Source: Planctomycetota bacterium | GTDB lineage: Bacteria > Planctomycetota > UBA1135 > GCA-002686595 | Direction: 5' to 3' | Assembly: GCA_023150475.1 (NCBI GenBank) | Contig: JAKLKU010000016.1 | Span: 1 to 64,000, forward strand | DNA: 64,000 nucleotides | Shown: positions 50,636-59,724 of the stretch, one piece after another | Layout: every line of letters begins with the position of its first letter | How positions within the stretch are numbered: the stretch's first letter is position 1 | Notes under the pieces: model-generated | What the model was told of the DNA's origin: nothing | The model's input: only the letters and a program-made list of their open reading frames with translations | Databases searched by the model: none | Made by a program: the position numbers and the translations under genes

Positions 50636-51304
50636 ATGCGCACGCTCGCCCTGGCCTCGTCGTGCATCCTCTTCGGCGCGTGCGGCGGCGCCGATCCGCG
50701 GCTCGAGCCGCTCGCGAGCGCGACGATCGTCGCGACGCCGGACCGCACCGCGTTCGGCGACCTCGAACTCGGTGTGACGACCCTCGGCGAGTGCGTGGAT
50801 CGCTTCGGCGCCGGTCGCGTCGCATTGGTCGCGAGCGACCAAGTCGGGCTCGAGTGCGCGTACGAAGGTGGCGAGCTCACGTTGCTCTTCCTCTACGACT
50901 TCGTGCTGCGCGACGACGACGAAAACACTGCCTTGCGCACGGCGCCGCGTGATCTCGCGAAGTTCCTCGAGCGGTTCCCGCAGCGTCGCGGTCTGCCACT
51001 CGCCGGCGTCACGGTTTCGTCGAGCGGCGTAGGCAGTGCGTTCTACCGAGGTGCGCTCGCGCCGAGCACGACGCTCGGCAAGCCGGCGAAGCTCGGCGCT
51101 CCGTGGATGGAGGCGATCGTCGCCGTCGGCCGTGAACCGGACGAAGTGCGGCCTCCGATGCTAGCTGGCATGACGCCCGACTGGCCGGACGCGCTCGCGT
51201 GTTTCCCCGACCGCGGGCTCGCGCTCTACGGCGAAGACGGGGTCGCCGATCCGCTCGAGATCGAGCTCACGCGCATCGCGCTCTTCGTGCCCGAGCGGCC
51301 CTGA
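50636..51304 (+). CDS. Lipoprotein, function unknown
   Basis: 222 residues. The ATG follows GGGAG (50626-50630). A lipobox lies in CILFGACGG (Cys about residue 17). The mature part begins with a short flexible stretch, then alternates beta strands (TIVATPDRTAFGDLELGVTT) and has one ECAYEGGELTLLFLYDFVLRDD segment. No family is recognised. The protein probably sits on the outer face of a membrane. It converges with the YebC gene. Confidence 0.65.
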   Translation: MRTLALASSCILFGACGGADPRLEPLASATIVATPDRTAFGDLELGVTTLGECVDRFGAGRVALVASDQVGLECAYEGGELTLLFLYDFVLRDDDENTALRTAPRDLAKFLERFPQRRGLPLAGVTVSSSGVGSAFYRGALAPSTTLGKPAKLGAPWMEAIVAVGREPDEVRPPMLAGMTPDWPDALACFPDRGLALYGEDGVADPLEIELTRIALFVPERP

Positions 51305-51386
51305 TCGTCCGTCAGGGCATCGCGGGGAATTCACGAGTCACGCAGCGCGAGCGGGTGCGGTGCGAGGGGAGTGCATCCGTCTCTGA

Positions 51387-51443
51387 CGCTCCGCAAGCGC
51401 TGGCGCTCCGCAGGCGCAGGCGCTCCGCAAGCGCTGGCGCTCG
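51387..51443. repeat. Three 17-bp tandem repeats in an intergenic gap
   Basis: CGCTCCGCAAGCGCTGG occurs three times in a row (51387-51437; the middle unit differs at two or three bases), followed by a partial copy. It lies between the converging lipoprotein and yebC genes, 12 bp from the yebC stop. It contains AGCGCT palindromes and may fold as a terminator. Confidence 0.7.
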
Positions 51444-51448
51444 TCGCG

Positions 51449-52147
51449 TCACGCCGAGTACACGCGGTGGCAATCGTCGTGATCGTCGATCGTCTCGAGG
51501 AACGCTTCGTGCGCGGCGCGCATGTCGGCGGAGAGCTGCGCGGGCTCCTTCGGCTTGTAACCCATCTCGGATTGCACGACCGACCAGCCGTTCGAGCGCA
51601 GGTACGCCGTCGCCGCGTCGAGGTCCTTCGGGTCGGTGTAGAAACGCGCCGCCGTGCCTTCGTCGGTCTCGCCGGTCTCGCAATCCTGCGCGCCAGCTTC
51701 GATCGCCACGGCCTCGACGTCGAGCCCCGCGGTCGCGTGCGTCGCCTCGATCATCCCGAGGTGATCGAAGAAGAACATCACTTTGGCGCCGAACTGTCCG
51801 TCGCGGAACAGCGCTCGCATGTCGGGCGCCGTGCGGTTGCGGTTGTCGGTCAGGCACTCGACGATCACCGGCACGCCTTGCGGCGACATGCCTTCGAAGG
51901 TGACGAGCGCGAGGTCGGCGCTCGCTTCGCCGCCGCCCGAGCCCTTCTTGATCGCGCGAGTGATCACGTCGTTCGACACCGACGCCTTGCGCGCCGCTTC
52001 GACGGCGACCGCGAGCCGCGCGTTCATCGCCGGATCAGGCGACCCGAGCTTCGCTGCGACGGTGACTTCGCGCACGAGCTTCGTCGTGACCTTCGCGCGC
52101 TTGTTGGCGTTGAGCTCCCGCTTCTTCTGCAACCACTGTCGACCCAT
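51449..52147 (-). CDS. yebC: YebC/PmpR-family protein
   Basis: 232 residues from the ATG at 52147. The family N-terminus is shortened to GRQWLQKKRELNANKRAKVTTKLVREV (the usual AGHSKW start is replaced), followed by AIKKGSGGGEASADL and VIVECLTDNRNRTAPDMR. C-terminal blocks FTDPKDLDAA-like and SEMGYKP are present. Family members are DNA- or ribosome-associated; some rescue stalled translation at proline stretches and some regulate transcription. A TACACT element lies 7 nt before the ATG. Confidence 0.92.
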   Translation of the reverse strand: MGRQWLQKKRELNANKRAKVTTKLVREVTVAAKLGSPDPAMNARLAVAVEAARKASVSNDVITRAIKKGSGGGEASADLALVTFEGMSPQGVPVIVECLTDNRNRTAPDMRALFRDGQFGAKVMFFFDHLGMIEATHATAGLDVEAVAIEAGAQDCETGETDEGTAARFYTDPKDLDAATAYLRSNGWSVVQSEMGYKPKEPAQLSADMRAAHEAFLETIDDHDDCHRVYSA

Positions 52148-52154
52148 TCGGCCG

Positions 52155-52160
52155 AGTGTA
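52155..52160 (-). promoter_or_regulatory. -10-like element of yebC
   Basis: TACACT read leftward lies 7 nt from the ATG at 52147. A transcript from it would be leaderless. Confidence 0.35.
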
Positions 52161-52348
52161 CCCGCGCCGGCCGCGCGGATGCAGGGCGCAGGTCGTGCTC
52201 GACGCTTGGCACTGGGTCGAGCTCGTGGTTGGCGGGCGACGCGGCCCCGTAGCCTCGAACCGCCGCGTGGGGCCGCGCGAATCGTGGTGGGCGGGTATCT
52301 TCGCGGTGGACGGCGGTTCGTTCGCCGCGTCGATCTCGGGAGCTCGCC

Positions 52349-53710
52349 ATGAACCTTGCCACGAAACTCGCCACGCATTCCATCGGGAACTTCACTGCGT
52401 CCACGCTCGGTCGCGCGACCGCGATCGGCGCGCTTTGGTCGCTCGCGTTCTGTGTGCCGCTGACGACGGCGTCCGCACAACGCGGCGCGCCCGCGAATCG
52501 GAAGACCGAGCTCGAGCAGCCGCAGGAGCTCGTCTCGCTCCGTGGTCGCACGAGCCTCGTGCCGCGGCAACTCGAGAAGGCCGCGGGCGGCAGGCCCGTG
52601 ATCCTGCTCACCGGGTACTGGCCGCCGAGCAACGAAGGCGTGCGCCGGTTCAGCACCAACGTCGTGCAGAACCCGCAAGGCTGGATCGGCAGTGATTGGG
52701 AGAGCCGCGGCTACGACGTGCACTCGTACTTCCCCGAATTCGTGCCGCCCAATTGCTCGAACTGCGGCCAAGGCAGCGGCGATCTCGAAGTCGATTATCA
52801 GGACACGACCGCCGACTTCTGGCAGATCGTCAACACGCTCCAGCCGATCGCGATCATCACGTTCAGTCGCGGGTTCACCGACCTCTCGTGGGAGCTCGAG
52901 ATGAACCAATACAACCTGACCACGTGGATCGGTGACTTCACGGCGCCGTTCTTGCCGACGCCGACGCCGCCGGACGCGGGCTGGCCGGCGAACGCGGTGC
53001 GGCTCTCGTCGCTGCCGGTCGCGGACATCCTGGGCGACATCGGAGCGGCTGGGCTCGGACTCGCGCCGTTCATCGACTACGCCGGCTCGGGCGGTGGCTA
53101 CCTCTCGGAGTTCATCGCGTACAACGGCACGTGGTACCAAGGCTTGCACGACAGTCCGCTGGACCCCGCGTGGTGCATCGCGGCGGGCCACGTGCACGTC
53201 GGCGGTCTGGTGACGTGGCCGACGGCCGACGCGGCGGTGAAGGTCACGCTGCGTTCCGTCACCGACTATCTCGACCACGTCCTGCAGACGCCGTGCGCCG
53301 ACCCGGTCACGTACTGCACGGCGAAGGTCAACAGCCTCGGCTGCACGCCGAGCCTCACGACGATCGGGTTCCCGAGCGTGTCGAGCGGCAGCTTCCAAGT
53401 GCGCGCGACGCAACTGCGCAGCCAACAGCCCGGGCTCGTGATCTGGTCCGCGAACGCCGCGTCGATCCCGTTCCAAGGCGGGACGTTGTGCGTCGCGCCG
53501 CCGGTCAAGCGCACGACGCCCGCGAGCGCGGGCGGCAGCGGCAGCACCTCGTGCAACGGCGTGATCTCGTTCACGTGGTCGACGGCGTACTTGCAGCAGC
53601 AGGGACTCGCGCCTGGACAGACGACGCACGCGCAAGTCTGGGCGCGCGACAACGGCGATCCGTTCGGCTCGAGCTTGTCGAACGCCGCGAGCTTCGTGTG
53701 GTGCCCGTAG
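52349..53710 (+). CDS. Secreted pyroglutamyl-peptidase-like (C15-like) protein, Cys replaced by Ser
   Basis: 453 residues. A signal peptide (about 1-44, ending TASAQ) precedes a domain with C15 features: VILLTGYWPPSNEGV, the Glu block SWELEMNQYN (E184 and N189, as in ERVAIN), LPVADIL, and YLSEFIAY, which aligns with YVCNYVMY of C15 peptidases so that the nucleophile Cys becomes S253. H283 sits in AGHVHVG. The C-terminal 130 residues are the shared domain YCTAKVNSLGC. It is exported; C15 enzymes are usually cytoplasmic. Whether it retains peptidase activity is unknown. It is alone in its neighbourhood. Confidence 0.65.
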   Translation: MNLATKLATHSIGNFTASTLGRATAIGALWSLAFCVPLTTASAQRGAPANRKTELEQPQELVSLRGRTSLVPRQLEKAAGGRPVILLTGYWPPSNEGVRRFSTNVVQNPQGWIGSDWESRGYDVHSYFPEFVPPNCSNCGQGSGDLEVDYQDTTADFWQIVNTLQPIAIITFSRGFTDLSWELEMNQYNLTTWIGDFTAPFLPTPTPPDAGWPANAVRLSSLPVADILGDIGAAGLGLAPFIDYAGSGGGYLSEFIAYNGTWYQGLHDSPLDPAWCIAAGHVHVGGLVTWPTADAAVKVTLRSVTDYLDHVLQTPCADPVTYCTAKVNSLGCTPSLTTIGFPSVSSGSFQVRATQLRSQQPGLVIWSANAASIPFQGGTLCVAPPVKRTTPASAGGSGSTSCNGVISFTWSTAYLQQQGLAPGQTTHAQVWARDNGDPFGSSLSNAASFVWCP

Positions 53711-54001
53711 TCGTGCGCGAGATGCGCCACGCGCCGCGTTGACCCGAGCCGTGGCGCGCGCCTCTCGGATCCGCGCGACTTCCGCGGCTCCGTGACGATC
53801 GCGCGAACACGTCGACCGCGCCTCGGCGCGCCGCGCGGTCGGGTCCACGCCGTGCGTCCGAACGCCGCAGCACTCGGAACATCCGCTTCCGTGCCACGGC
53901 GAAGTCGGCGTGGTGGTGGACCCCGGGATCGTGCTCGTTCGCACGCAGCGCACGCGTGGCACGCGGTTGCTTTCGGAGCCGGCGGAGCGTAACCCTCGCG
54001 C

Positions 54002-55642
54002 ATGCGCGTCGCGCTCGTCACCACTCCGCCGTCGGTGCGCTCCGGCATCGGCGACTACACACGCGCCTGGCTCGCGGAGTTCCGCCGGCACGCGGACGTC
54101 GAGGTCTTCGTCGACCGTGGCGCCGGCGAGGAGCTCTGCGGGCTCCCGACGAGGCCGACGAGCGAGCTCGCGCGTTTCGACGGCGAACGCATCGTCTACC
54201 AACTCGGCAACGAGCTCTCGCACGCGTTCATGACGCCGCTCGTCGCGCGATTCGGCGGCACCGTCGTGCTCCACGACTGGGTGCTCTTCGATCAAGCGGT
54301 CGCGGCGTTCCCGGAGCTCGCGCGCGGCGGACTGGCGGGCCACTTGCGTGCGTTCCGCGAGGGTGGACTCGACCAAGCGATGGTCTACGCGGCGAATCGC
54401 GCGCGCAAACGGCGCGACGAACGTGGCGAGCCCGAGCTCGCGCGCTCGGGGACCATCCTCGACGGCTGGCACGCGCCCGAGAACGGCGGACGGTGGACGA
54501 ACGCCCGTGCGTTCGTGCGCGTGCCGGGGCGAGTCGAGGCCGTGCGGCTGCGCGTGTTCGGCGAGAGTGGCCGCGAGCTCGTCGTCGAGCATCAGCACAC
54601 GCGAGAAGCGTGTGTCGCGTTCGGTTCGGGGCGCGACGCGACGCTCGAGTTCGCGCTCGACGCGCTCGACCCGGTGCTCTCGCTCCGCGTGCGCGGCATC
54701 CGGGCGAGCGACGAACAGCGCCGGCACGGCGACACCCGCACGCTCGGCGTGTTCGTGCGGTCGCTCGTCGCGCGTTCGGGCGGCGAGTGGCGCGAGCTCG
54801 ACCTCGCCGCGCGCGCCGAACTCGGGTCGCCGCCGTGCACGTTGGATCGCGATCGTTTCCGGCTGCCGTTCAACCGCTCGATCGTCGCGCACGCGGATGC
54901 GTTCCTGGTCCACAGCGACTTCGTGCGCCGCAAGATCCTCGCGGTGCGTGCGGACTCGCCGCCGATCGCCGTCGTGCACCACGGTGCGCGGCCGCACTGG
55001 CGCGACGACGATCGCCGAGAGATGCGGCGGGCGCTCGGGCTCGCGCCGGACTACGTCGACGGTTTCCTCGTCACGAGCTTCGGCCACGTGCAGGCGCACA
55101 AACGCATCGACCGGCTGCTCGCCGCGTTCGCGCTCTTGGCCGAGGAGCGACCGCACGCGCGGCTCGCGTTGGTGGGTTCGTTGCAGCCCGAACACTTCGA
55201 CGCCGAACGGTGCGTGCGCGAGCTCGGTCTCGAGGGCCGCGTGCGGCTCACCGGATACGTCGACGAGGAGCTCGGCCGCAAGTGGATCCACGCCGGAGAC
55301 CTCGCGGTGCAATTGCGTGGTCCTTCGACCGGCGGCTCTTCCGGCGGCGTGTTCCAGTCGCTCGCGCTCGGCCGCGGCGTGATCGCGACCGACCTCGACG
55401 AGCAGGCGGAGCTGCCGGGCTCGTGCGTCCTCAAGGTCAAGCCCGGTGAGCGCGAAGTGCCGGAACTGGCTCGAGTACTGGTGCGGCTTTGCGACGCGCC
55501 GGCGGAACGCGCGCGCCTCGAAGCGGCCGCGCGGCGCTTCGTCGAGCACGACTGCGCGTGGTCGACCGTCGCGCGCAAGGCGTACGAGTTCGTACGTAAT
55601 CTGCCCGGTTCGCGAGCGACGCGACCGACGAGTCGGGCGTGA
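54002..55642 (+). CDS. GT4-family glycosyltransferase with a central inserted beta domain
   Basis: 546 residues. GT-B features are SGIGDYTRAWL at the N-terminus and, in the donor half, VTSFGHVQAHKRIDRLL, RVRLTGYVDEE and LRGPSTGGSSGGVFQSLALGRGVI (the Glu of the usual ExFGxxxxE is not evident). Between the halves, at about 150-270, lies a beta-rich insertion (GRWTNARAFVRVPGRVEAVRLRVFG and LDPVLSLRVRGI) of jelly-roll character, which may bind a sugar or partner. No membrane helix. Nearby genes are surface proteins, consistent with glycan assembly. Confidence 0.8.
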   Translation: MRVALVTTPPSVRSGIGDYTRAWLAEFRRHADVEVFVDRGAGEELCGLPTRPTSELARFDGERIVYQLGNELSHAFMTPLVARFGGTVVLHDWVLFDQAVAAFPELARGGLAGHLRAFREGGLDQAMVYAANRARKRRDERGEPELARSGTILDGWHAPENGGRWTNARAFVRVPGRVEAVRLRVFGESGRELVVEHQHTREACVAFGSGRDATLEFALDALDPVLSLRVRGIRASDEQRRHGDTRTLGVFVRSLVARSGGEWRELDLAARAELGSPPCTLDRDRFRLPFNRSIVAHADAFLVHSDFVRRKILAVRADSPPIAVVHHGARPHWRDDDRREMRRALGLAPDYVDGFLVTSFGHVQAHKRIDRLLAAFALLAEERPHARLALVGSLQPEHFDAERCVRELGLEGRVRLTGYVDEELGRKWIHAGDLAVQLRGPSTGGSSGGVFQSLALGRGVIATDLDEQAELPGSCVLKVKPGEREVPELARVLVRLCDAPAERARLEAAARRFVEHDCAWSTVARKAYEFVRNLPGSRATRPTSRA

Positions 55643-55909
55643 GGACGCGAGAGACCGAGCGCGGCTCGTCGAACCCGGAACATTTCGACGCTCCGAGCGG
55701 TCGCGCACGTCTCGCCGCCACCCGCGGTCTTTGAACGACTCGTCACGCGTGGAAATCGTGGGAGGAGTAGCCTCGGCATCGTGACCTGCGGCCCTTGCGC
55801 GGGTTGCAACGAGCGCAGTTCCGCACGCGCGGTCCCCGGGCAGGCGTCGCGCGGTGACGGGCGGCGCTCGGCGCGGAACGCGGTCCGCGCGCTCGACGGC
55901 ACGACTCGC

Positions 55910-58258
55910 ATGCATCGCACTCGAACACGGCAGTACCTCGGCACGGCCACTTGGCTGGGCCTCCTCGTCCTCGTGCTCGTGGGTTGCAGCAAGACCGAAG
56001 CGAGCACTCGAGGCACACGGCCGGTCGAACGACTCGCGCTGACGACGAAGAACGATGATGAGCGCTCCAGGGCCCCTTCGTCGGTGATCAAGCTGCTGCC
56101 CACCGACGAGTTGCGGTTCGAGTGCGAAGGTGCGGACTCGAGCCGCGTCGTGACGACGCCCAAGCCGCCCGACGAACCCAGTTGGTTCGCCGACATCTCG
56201 GCCGGAACTGCGTTCAAGTGGTTCGTCGACGTCGAGGCGAAGGTCTGCCAACGCGTGATCCTCGACGTCTCGATCACTGGCTTCGCGAACACGCGAATCC
56301 AGATCTACGGAGCGAGCGAGCTCCTCGCGGAAGGCGTCGTCGGCGAACCGTTGCTCGGCGATCGATCCGGCCCGACTCGGCGTCTCGTCGTGTTCGACTT
56401 GGAGTCGACGTACTTCGATCCGCGACGCGTCGTGTTCGTCCAGTTCGGCGTCTCCCCGGTCGTCCCATCGCGCATCGACGTGCACTCGGTCGAACTCGTC
56501 TCCGTCCCGGCGGCGGCCGCGCTCGCCGCGGTGGACGAGCCGCCACGCCTCGCGCGTCTCGGCGGTGAACAGCGGCGCGCGTTCGGACTCTCGAACTGGA
56601 GCCCGCTCGTCGCGCGTTGCGAGCCCGACGAGAACTCGATCCTCGCGTTCGCCTGCGCCGTCCCCGACGTGTTCGCGACGGAGCCCGGGCCTCTCGATCT
56701 CGAGCTGACGATCTCCGACGGATCCGGCGTGCTCGCCGAACGACTCGTCCAACTGAACACCGGCGCCGGGCGGCGTTGGGTCGATGTCGAGTTCCCGCTC
56801 GCACCTGCCGCGGGCCGCACCGTCGACTTGCAGTGGAAGCTCGTGGGGCCGCAGCGCGAGTCCGAGGTGTACTGCGCTCTCACGCCGCCGATCCTCGCGC
56901 ACCGCGACGCAAAGCCGCGCAGCGTGCTGCTCGTGACCTCCGACACCCACCGCGCGGACCACGTGTCGGCCGCGGGGCTGCGACACGACGTGCTCACTCC
57001 GTCGATCGACCGGCTGATGGCGAGCGGCGTGTGGTTCTCGAACTGTCTGTCGTCGTCGAACGCGACGACTCCGTCCCACGTCGCGATGCTCACCGGCATG
57101 AGCCCGCGCGACACTCGAGTCGTCGACAACCTGACGTCGTTGTCGGACCAGGCCATCACGCTCGCGGAGCGCTTCCGGAGCGAAGGCTTCCTGACGTGGG
57201 CCGTCGTCAGTGCGAACCACTTGGATGACGCGCACAGCGGCTTGGGCCAGGGCTTCGATCGGCTCGACGCTCCGCACCAGCCCGAACGTGGCGCTCCGGA
57301 CTCGATCGCGATCGCCGAGCGTTGGCTCGACACGCGCCCCGGATTGCCGGTCTTCCTGTGGGTGCACCTGTTCGACGCGCACACGCCCTATCAACCCGAT
57401 GACGAGTTCATCGACTCGGCCTGGCCCGCCGACCGCGATCCCTTCGATCCGCAGTTGCCGCCGCCCGCCGTGCCGGCGCCGGCGCTCGCGCTGATGCCCG
57501 AGGGGCTACGCGACGTCGAGTACATGCGCGCGCTCTACCGTGCGGAGGTCAGCGAACTCGACGCGCACCTGCCGCGACTCTTCGAGCACCCGCGCCTGAC
57601 CAACGGCGTGATCGCGTTCACCGCGGACCACGGGGAGTCGCTCGGTGCTCACGGCATCTTCTGGGATCACCGCGGCCTCTATCCTCAGAGCACGCACGTT
57701 CCGCTGGTGCTGTGGTGGCCTGGCGCGCCGCGTGGCGTGCGTTCCGACCGTCCGGTGACCAACGTCGACATCGGCAGGACGCTGCTCGATCTCGCCGGTC
57801 TCGCGCAAGTCGAGTTCCCCGGACGTTCGTTGGTCGAGGAGCGTGAGAACGCGCCCGAGCCGCGCTTCATGCTCGCTTCCGGCGGCGTGAGCGCCGCGCT
57901 CGAGCACGATGGTTGGCTCGCGGTCTTGCGCCTGTCCAAGGAGTTGGTGTGGATCGCCGACGGGTGCCACGAGCCGTCCGTCGTGCACGCGCTCGAGCTC
58001 TACGATCTCCGCACCGATCCGCGCTGCTTCGACGATCGGGCCGCCGCGGAGCCCGAGCGTGCGCGGCGGATGCGCGAGGCGCTGGTCAAGTGGCTCGCGT
58101 CGCCGGACGGCGCCGGTTTCGCGGGTTCCGCCACGCGCGACGAACGCACGCTCGAGGGCTTGCGCGCGCTCGGGTACGCGACCGAAGCCACCGATGTCTC
58201 GCGCGCCTGGATCGATCCGAACTGCGACTGCCCGCGTTGCGACGCGTATCGCCGATGA
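55910..58258 (+). CDS. Sulfatase-fold lipoprotein (alkaline phosphatase superfamily)
   Basis: 782 residues from the ATG at 55910; a leaderless GTG at 55781 (7 nt after TAGCCT) is an alternative that adds 43 residues. The lipobox is LVLVGCSK. Residues about 50-310 are beta-rich and unassigned. The sulfatase-fold domain follows: VTSDTHRADHV, the nucleophile region SNATTPSHVAMLTGM, HLFDAHTPY, and FTADHGESLGAHG. The usual C/S-x-P-S-R becomes T-T-P-S-H, so no formylglycine can form; a threonine nucleophile as in phosphoethanolamine transferases is possible. The end is rich in Cys (CDCPRC). Confidence 0.8.
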   Translation: MHRTRTRQYLGTATWLGLLVLVLVGCSKTEASTRGTRPVERLALTTKNDDERSRAPSSVIKLLPTDELRFECEGADSSRVVTTPKPPDEPSWFADISAGTAFKWFVDVEAKVCQRVILDVSITGFANTRIQIYGASELLAEGVVGEPLLGDRSGPTRRLVVFDLESTYFDPRRVVFVQFGVSPVVPSRIDVHSVELVSVPAAAALAAVDEPPRLARLGGEQRRAFGLSNWSPLVARCEPDENSILAFACAVPDVFATEPGPLDLELTISDGSGVLAERLVQLNTGAGRRWVDVEFPLAPAAGRTVDLQWKLVGPQRESEVYCALTPPILAHRDAKPRSVLLVTSDTHRADHVSAAGLRHDVLTPSIDRLMASGVWFSNCLSSSNATTPSHVAMLTGMSPRDTRVVDNLTSLSDQAITLAERFRSEGFLTWAVVSANHLDDAHSGLGQGFDRLDAPHQPERGAPDSIAIAERWLDTRPGLPVFLWVHLFDAHTPYQPDDEFIDSAWPADRDPFDPQLPPPAVPAPALALMPEGLRDVEYMRALYRAEVSELDAHLPRLFEHPRLTNGVIAFTADHGESLGAHGIFWDHRGLYPQSTHVPLVLWWPGAPRGVRSDRPVTNVDIGRTLLDLAGLAQVEFPGRSLVEERENAPEPRFMLASGGVSAALEHDGWLAVLRLSKELVWIADGCHEPSVVHALELYDLRTDPRCFDDRAAAEPERARRMREALVKWLASPDGAGFAGSATRDERTLEGLRALGYATEATDVSRAWIDPNCDCPRCDAYRR

Positions 58259-58304
58259 GCGGGGGCGGCGGTCGCGCCGCCGGGCTCGAACGAGAGCCGT
58301 TACC

Positions 58305-59384
58305 ATGGTGGCCATGCGCACCACGATCCTCGCCACGGCATTCCTCTCGCTGCTCGCTTCCTCGTCCGCCGCGCAACAGTGCGGCGCTTTCTCCGTCGAA
58401 GGCTTCACTGCCGGCTCGAACGTCGGCGGTTGGACGTTCGGCGGGCCAAACCAGTCGATCCAAGCGAGCGGCGGCTTCACGGGCGCGCAGCTCGTCACGG
58501 CTGGTCTCGACACGTTCGCGCCGCAACTGCGCACGACCGGCGCGTCGATCTACACGGGCGACTACCGCACGGCGGGAGTCACGTCGCTCGGCGTCGACTT
58601 GAAGACCTATCAGATCGACTTCCCGAGCTGCCCGCGACCGCTTTCGTTGATGTTGACCAACGACAACGGCACGCCGTCGAATCCGAACGACGACTTCTAC
58701 GTCTACTACGTCGGCGCGGAGTCGATTCCGTGCGTCGACGGTCTGTGGCACAGCTACCACTTCGACGTGCCAGCGCAGAGCGCGACGCTGCCCGTCGGTT
58801 GGGCGGTGGATCCGAACAGCGTGCTTCCGCCGAACACGGCTTGGAACACCGTGATCCAAGACGTCGACCGGGTGACGTTCTTCTATGGCGACCCGACGTT
58901 CTTCTTCATCTTCCAGATGTGGACGGTCGGCGCCGACAATCTGCGCATCGGTTGGAACGGTGGCGCGAGCACGTACTGTCTGTCGAAGAAGAACTCCGTC
59001 GGTTGCCAACCGGTGATCAGCGCGAGCGGTCAACCGAGCGCGAGCCAACCGAGCGGTTTCGTGCTCTCGACCGCCGAAGTGATCAACAACAAGAACGGCA
59101 TCTTCTTCTACGGCCACGCAGCGCAGAGCGCGCCGTTCCAAGGCGGCACGCTGTGCGTCGCGACTCCGATCCAACGCACGCCGACCGCGAGCTCGGGCGG
59201 CAATCCGCCGCCCAACGACTGCTCCGGCGTGCTCTCGCTCGACTTCAACACGTGGATCGCGGGCGGCAACGATCCGTCGCTCGTCGCCGGCGCGACGATC
59301 TTCGGCCAGACCTGGTCGCGCGATCCGCAGAGCGCGAGCACGACGAGTCTCTCGAACGCGGTGCGTTTCACGATCTGCAACTGA
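58305..59384 (+). CDS. Secreted protein with a planctomycete C-terminal domain
   Basis: 359 residues. The ATG at 58305 is favoured by GAGAG at 58292-58296 (a second ATG is at 58314). A signal peptide ends at SSAAQ. The mature N-terminal 210 residues form a beta-rich domain (GFTAGSNVGGWTFGGPN, TGDYRTAGVTSLGVDL, PNDDFYVYYVG) similar in style to laminin G/jelly-roll modules. The C-terminal 130 residues are the four-cysteine domain (STYCLSKKNSVGC, FQGGTLCVATP, DCSGVLSLDF). Function unknown; likely surface-located. Confidence 0.75.
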   Translation: MVAMRTTILATAFLSLLASSSAAQQCGAFSVEGFTAGSNVGGWTFGGPNQSIQASGGFTGAQLVTAGLDTFAPQLRTTGASIYTGDYRTAGVTSLGVDLKTYQIDFPSCPRPLSLMLTNDNGTPSNPNDDFYVYYVGAESIPCVDGLWHSYHFDVPAQSATLPVGWAVDPNSVLPPNTAWNTVIQDVDRVTFFYGDPTFFFIFQMWTVGADNLRIGWNGGASTYCLSKKNSVGCQPVISASGQPSASQPSGFVLSTAEVINNKNGIFFYGHAAQSAPFQGGTLCVATPIQRTPTASSGGNPPPNDCSGVLSLDFNTWIAGGNDPSLVAGATIFGQTWSRDPQSASTTSLSNAVRFTICN

Positions 59385-59724
59385 CGCGACGGCCGCCGCG
59401 TCGCGAGGCGACGGCCGCTGCGCGCGAGTCGCGCAGCGCCTGGACGGCGCCTCGAGGACCGGACGGGTGATCGCGGCGGCTCGTCGCGCCACGCGCCGAG
59501 GGCAACGCGGACGCCGTCGCCACGCTTGCTGGTTCGACGGTCGGCTTGCGCGGCCCGGCGCGCCGGCTCACCACGAGCGCTCTCCGCATCGTTGGGAGCG
59601 TCGCATGCGCGGTCCGCGTCTTTCGACCTACGCCGAGCGTCGCATCCTCACCCGCAGCGTTTGCGATTAGAACTCGATCACGACTTGCGGCCTGGCAGGC
59701 ACCGAGATCGTCCCGGAGGTGGCC
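59385..59724. other. Intergenic region before the FG-GAP triplet
   Basis: No gene is supported in these 340 bp. It holds a hairpin (59416-59438) near its left end and the GGAGG of the next gene at its right end. I recognise nothing between. Confidence 0.5.
59416..59438. terminator. Hairpin terminator
   Basis: A 9-bp stem (59416-59424 with 59430-59438) and a 5-nt loop lie 31 bp past the stop of the secreted protein gene. Confidence 0.45.

Noticed and set aside
55781..55909. A GTG start for the sulfatase-fold gene at 55781 after TAGCCT
   Set aside because: It would place 43 residues, including CGPCAGC, before the lipoprotein signal peptide. The ATG at 55910 gives a normal N-terminus, so the upstream start is kept only as an alternative.
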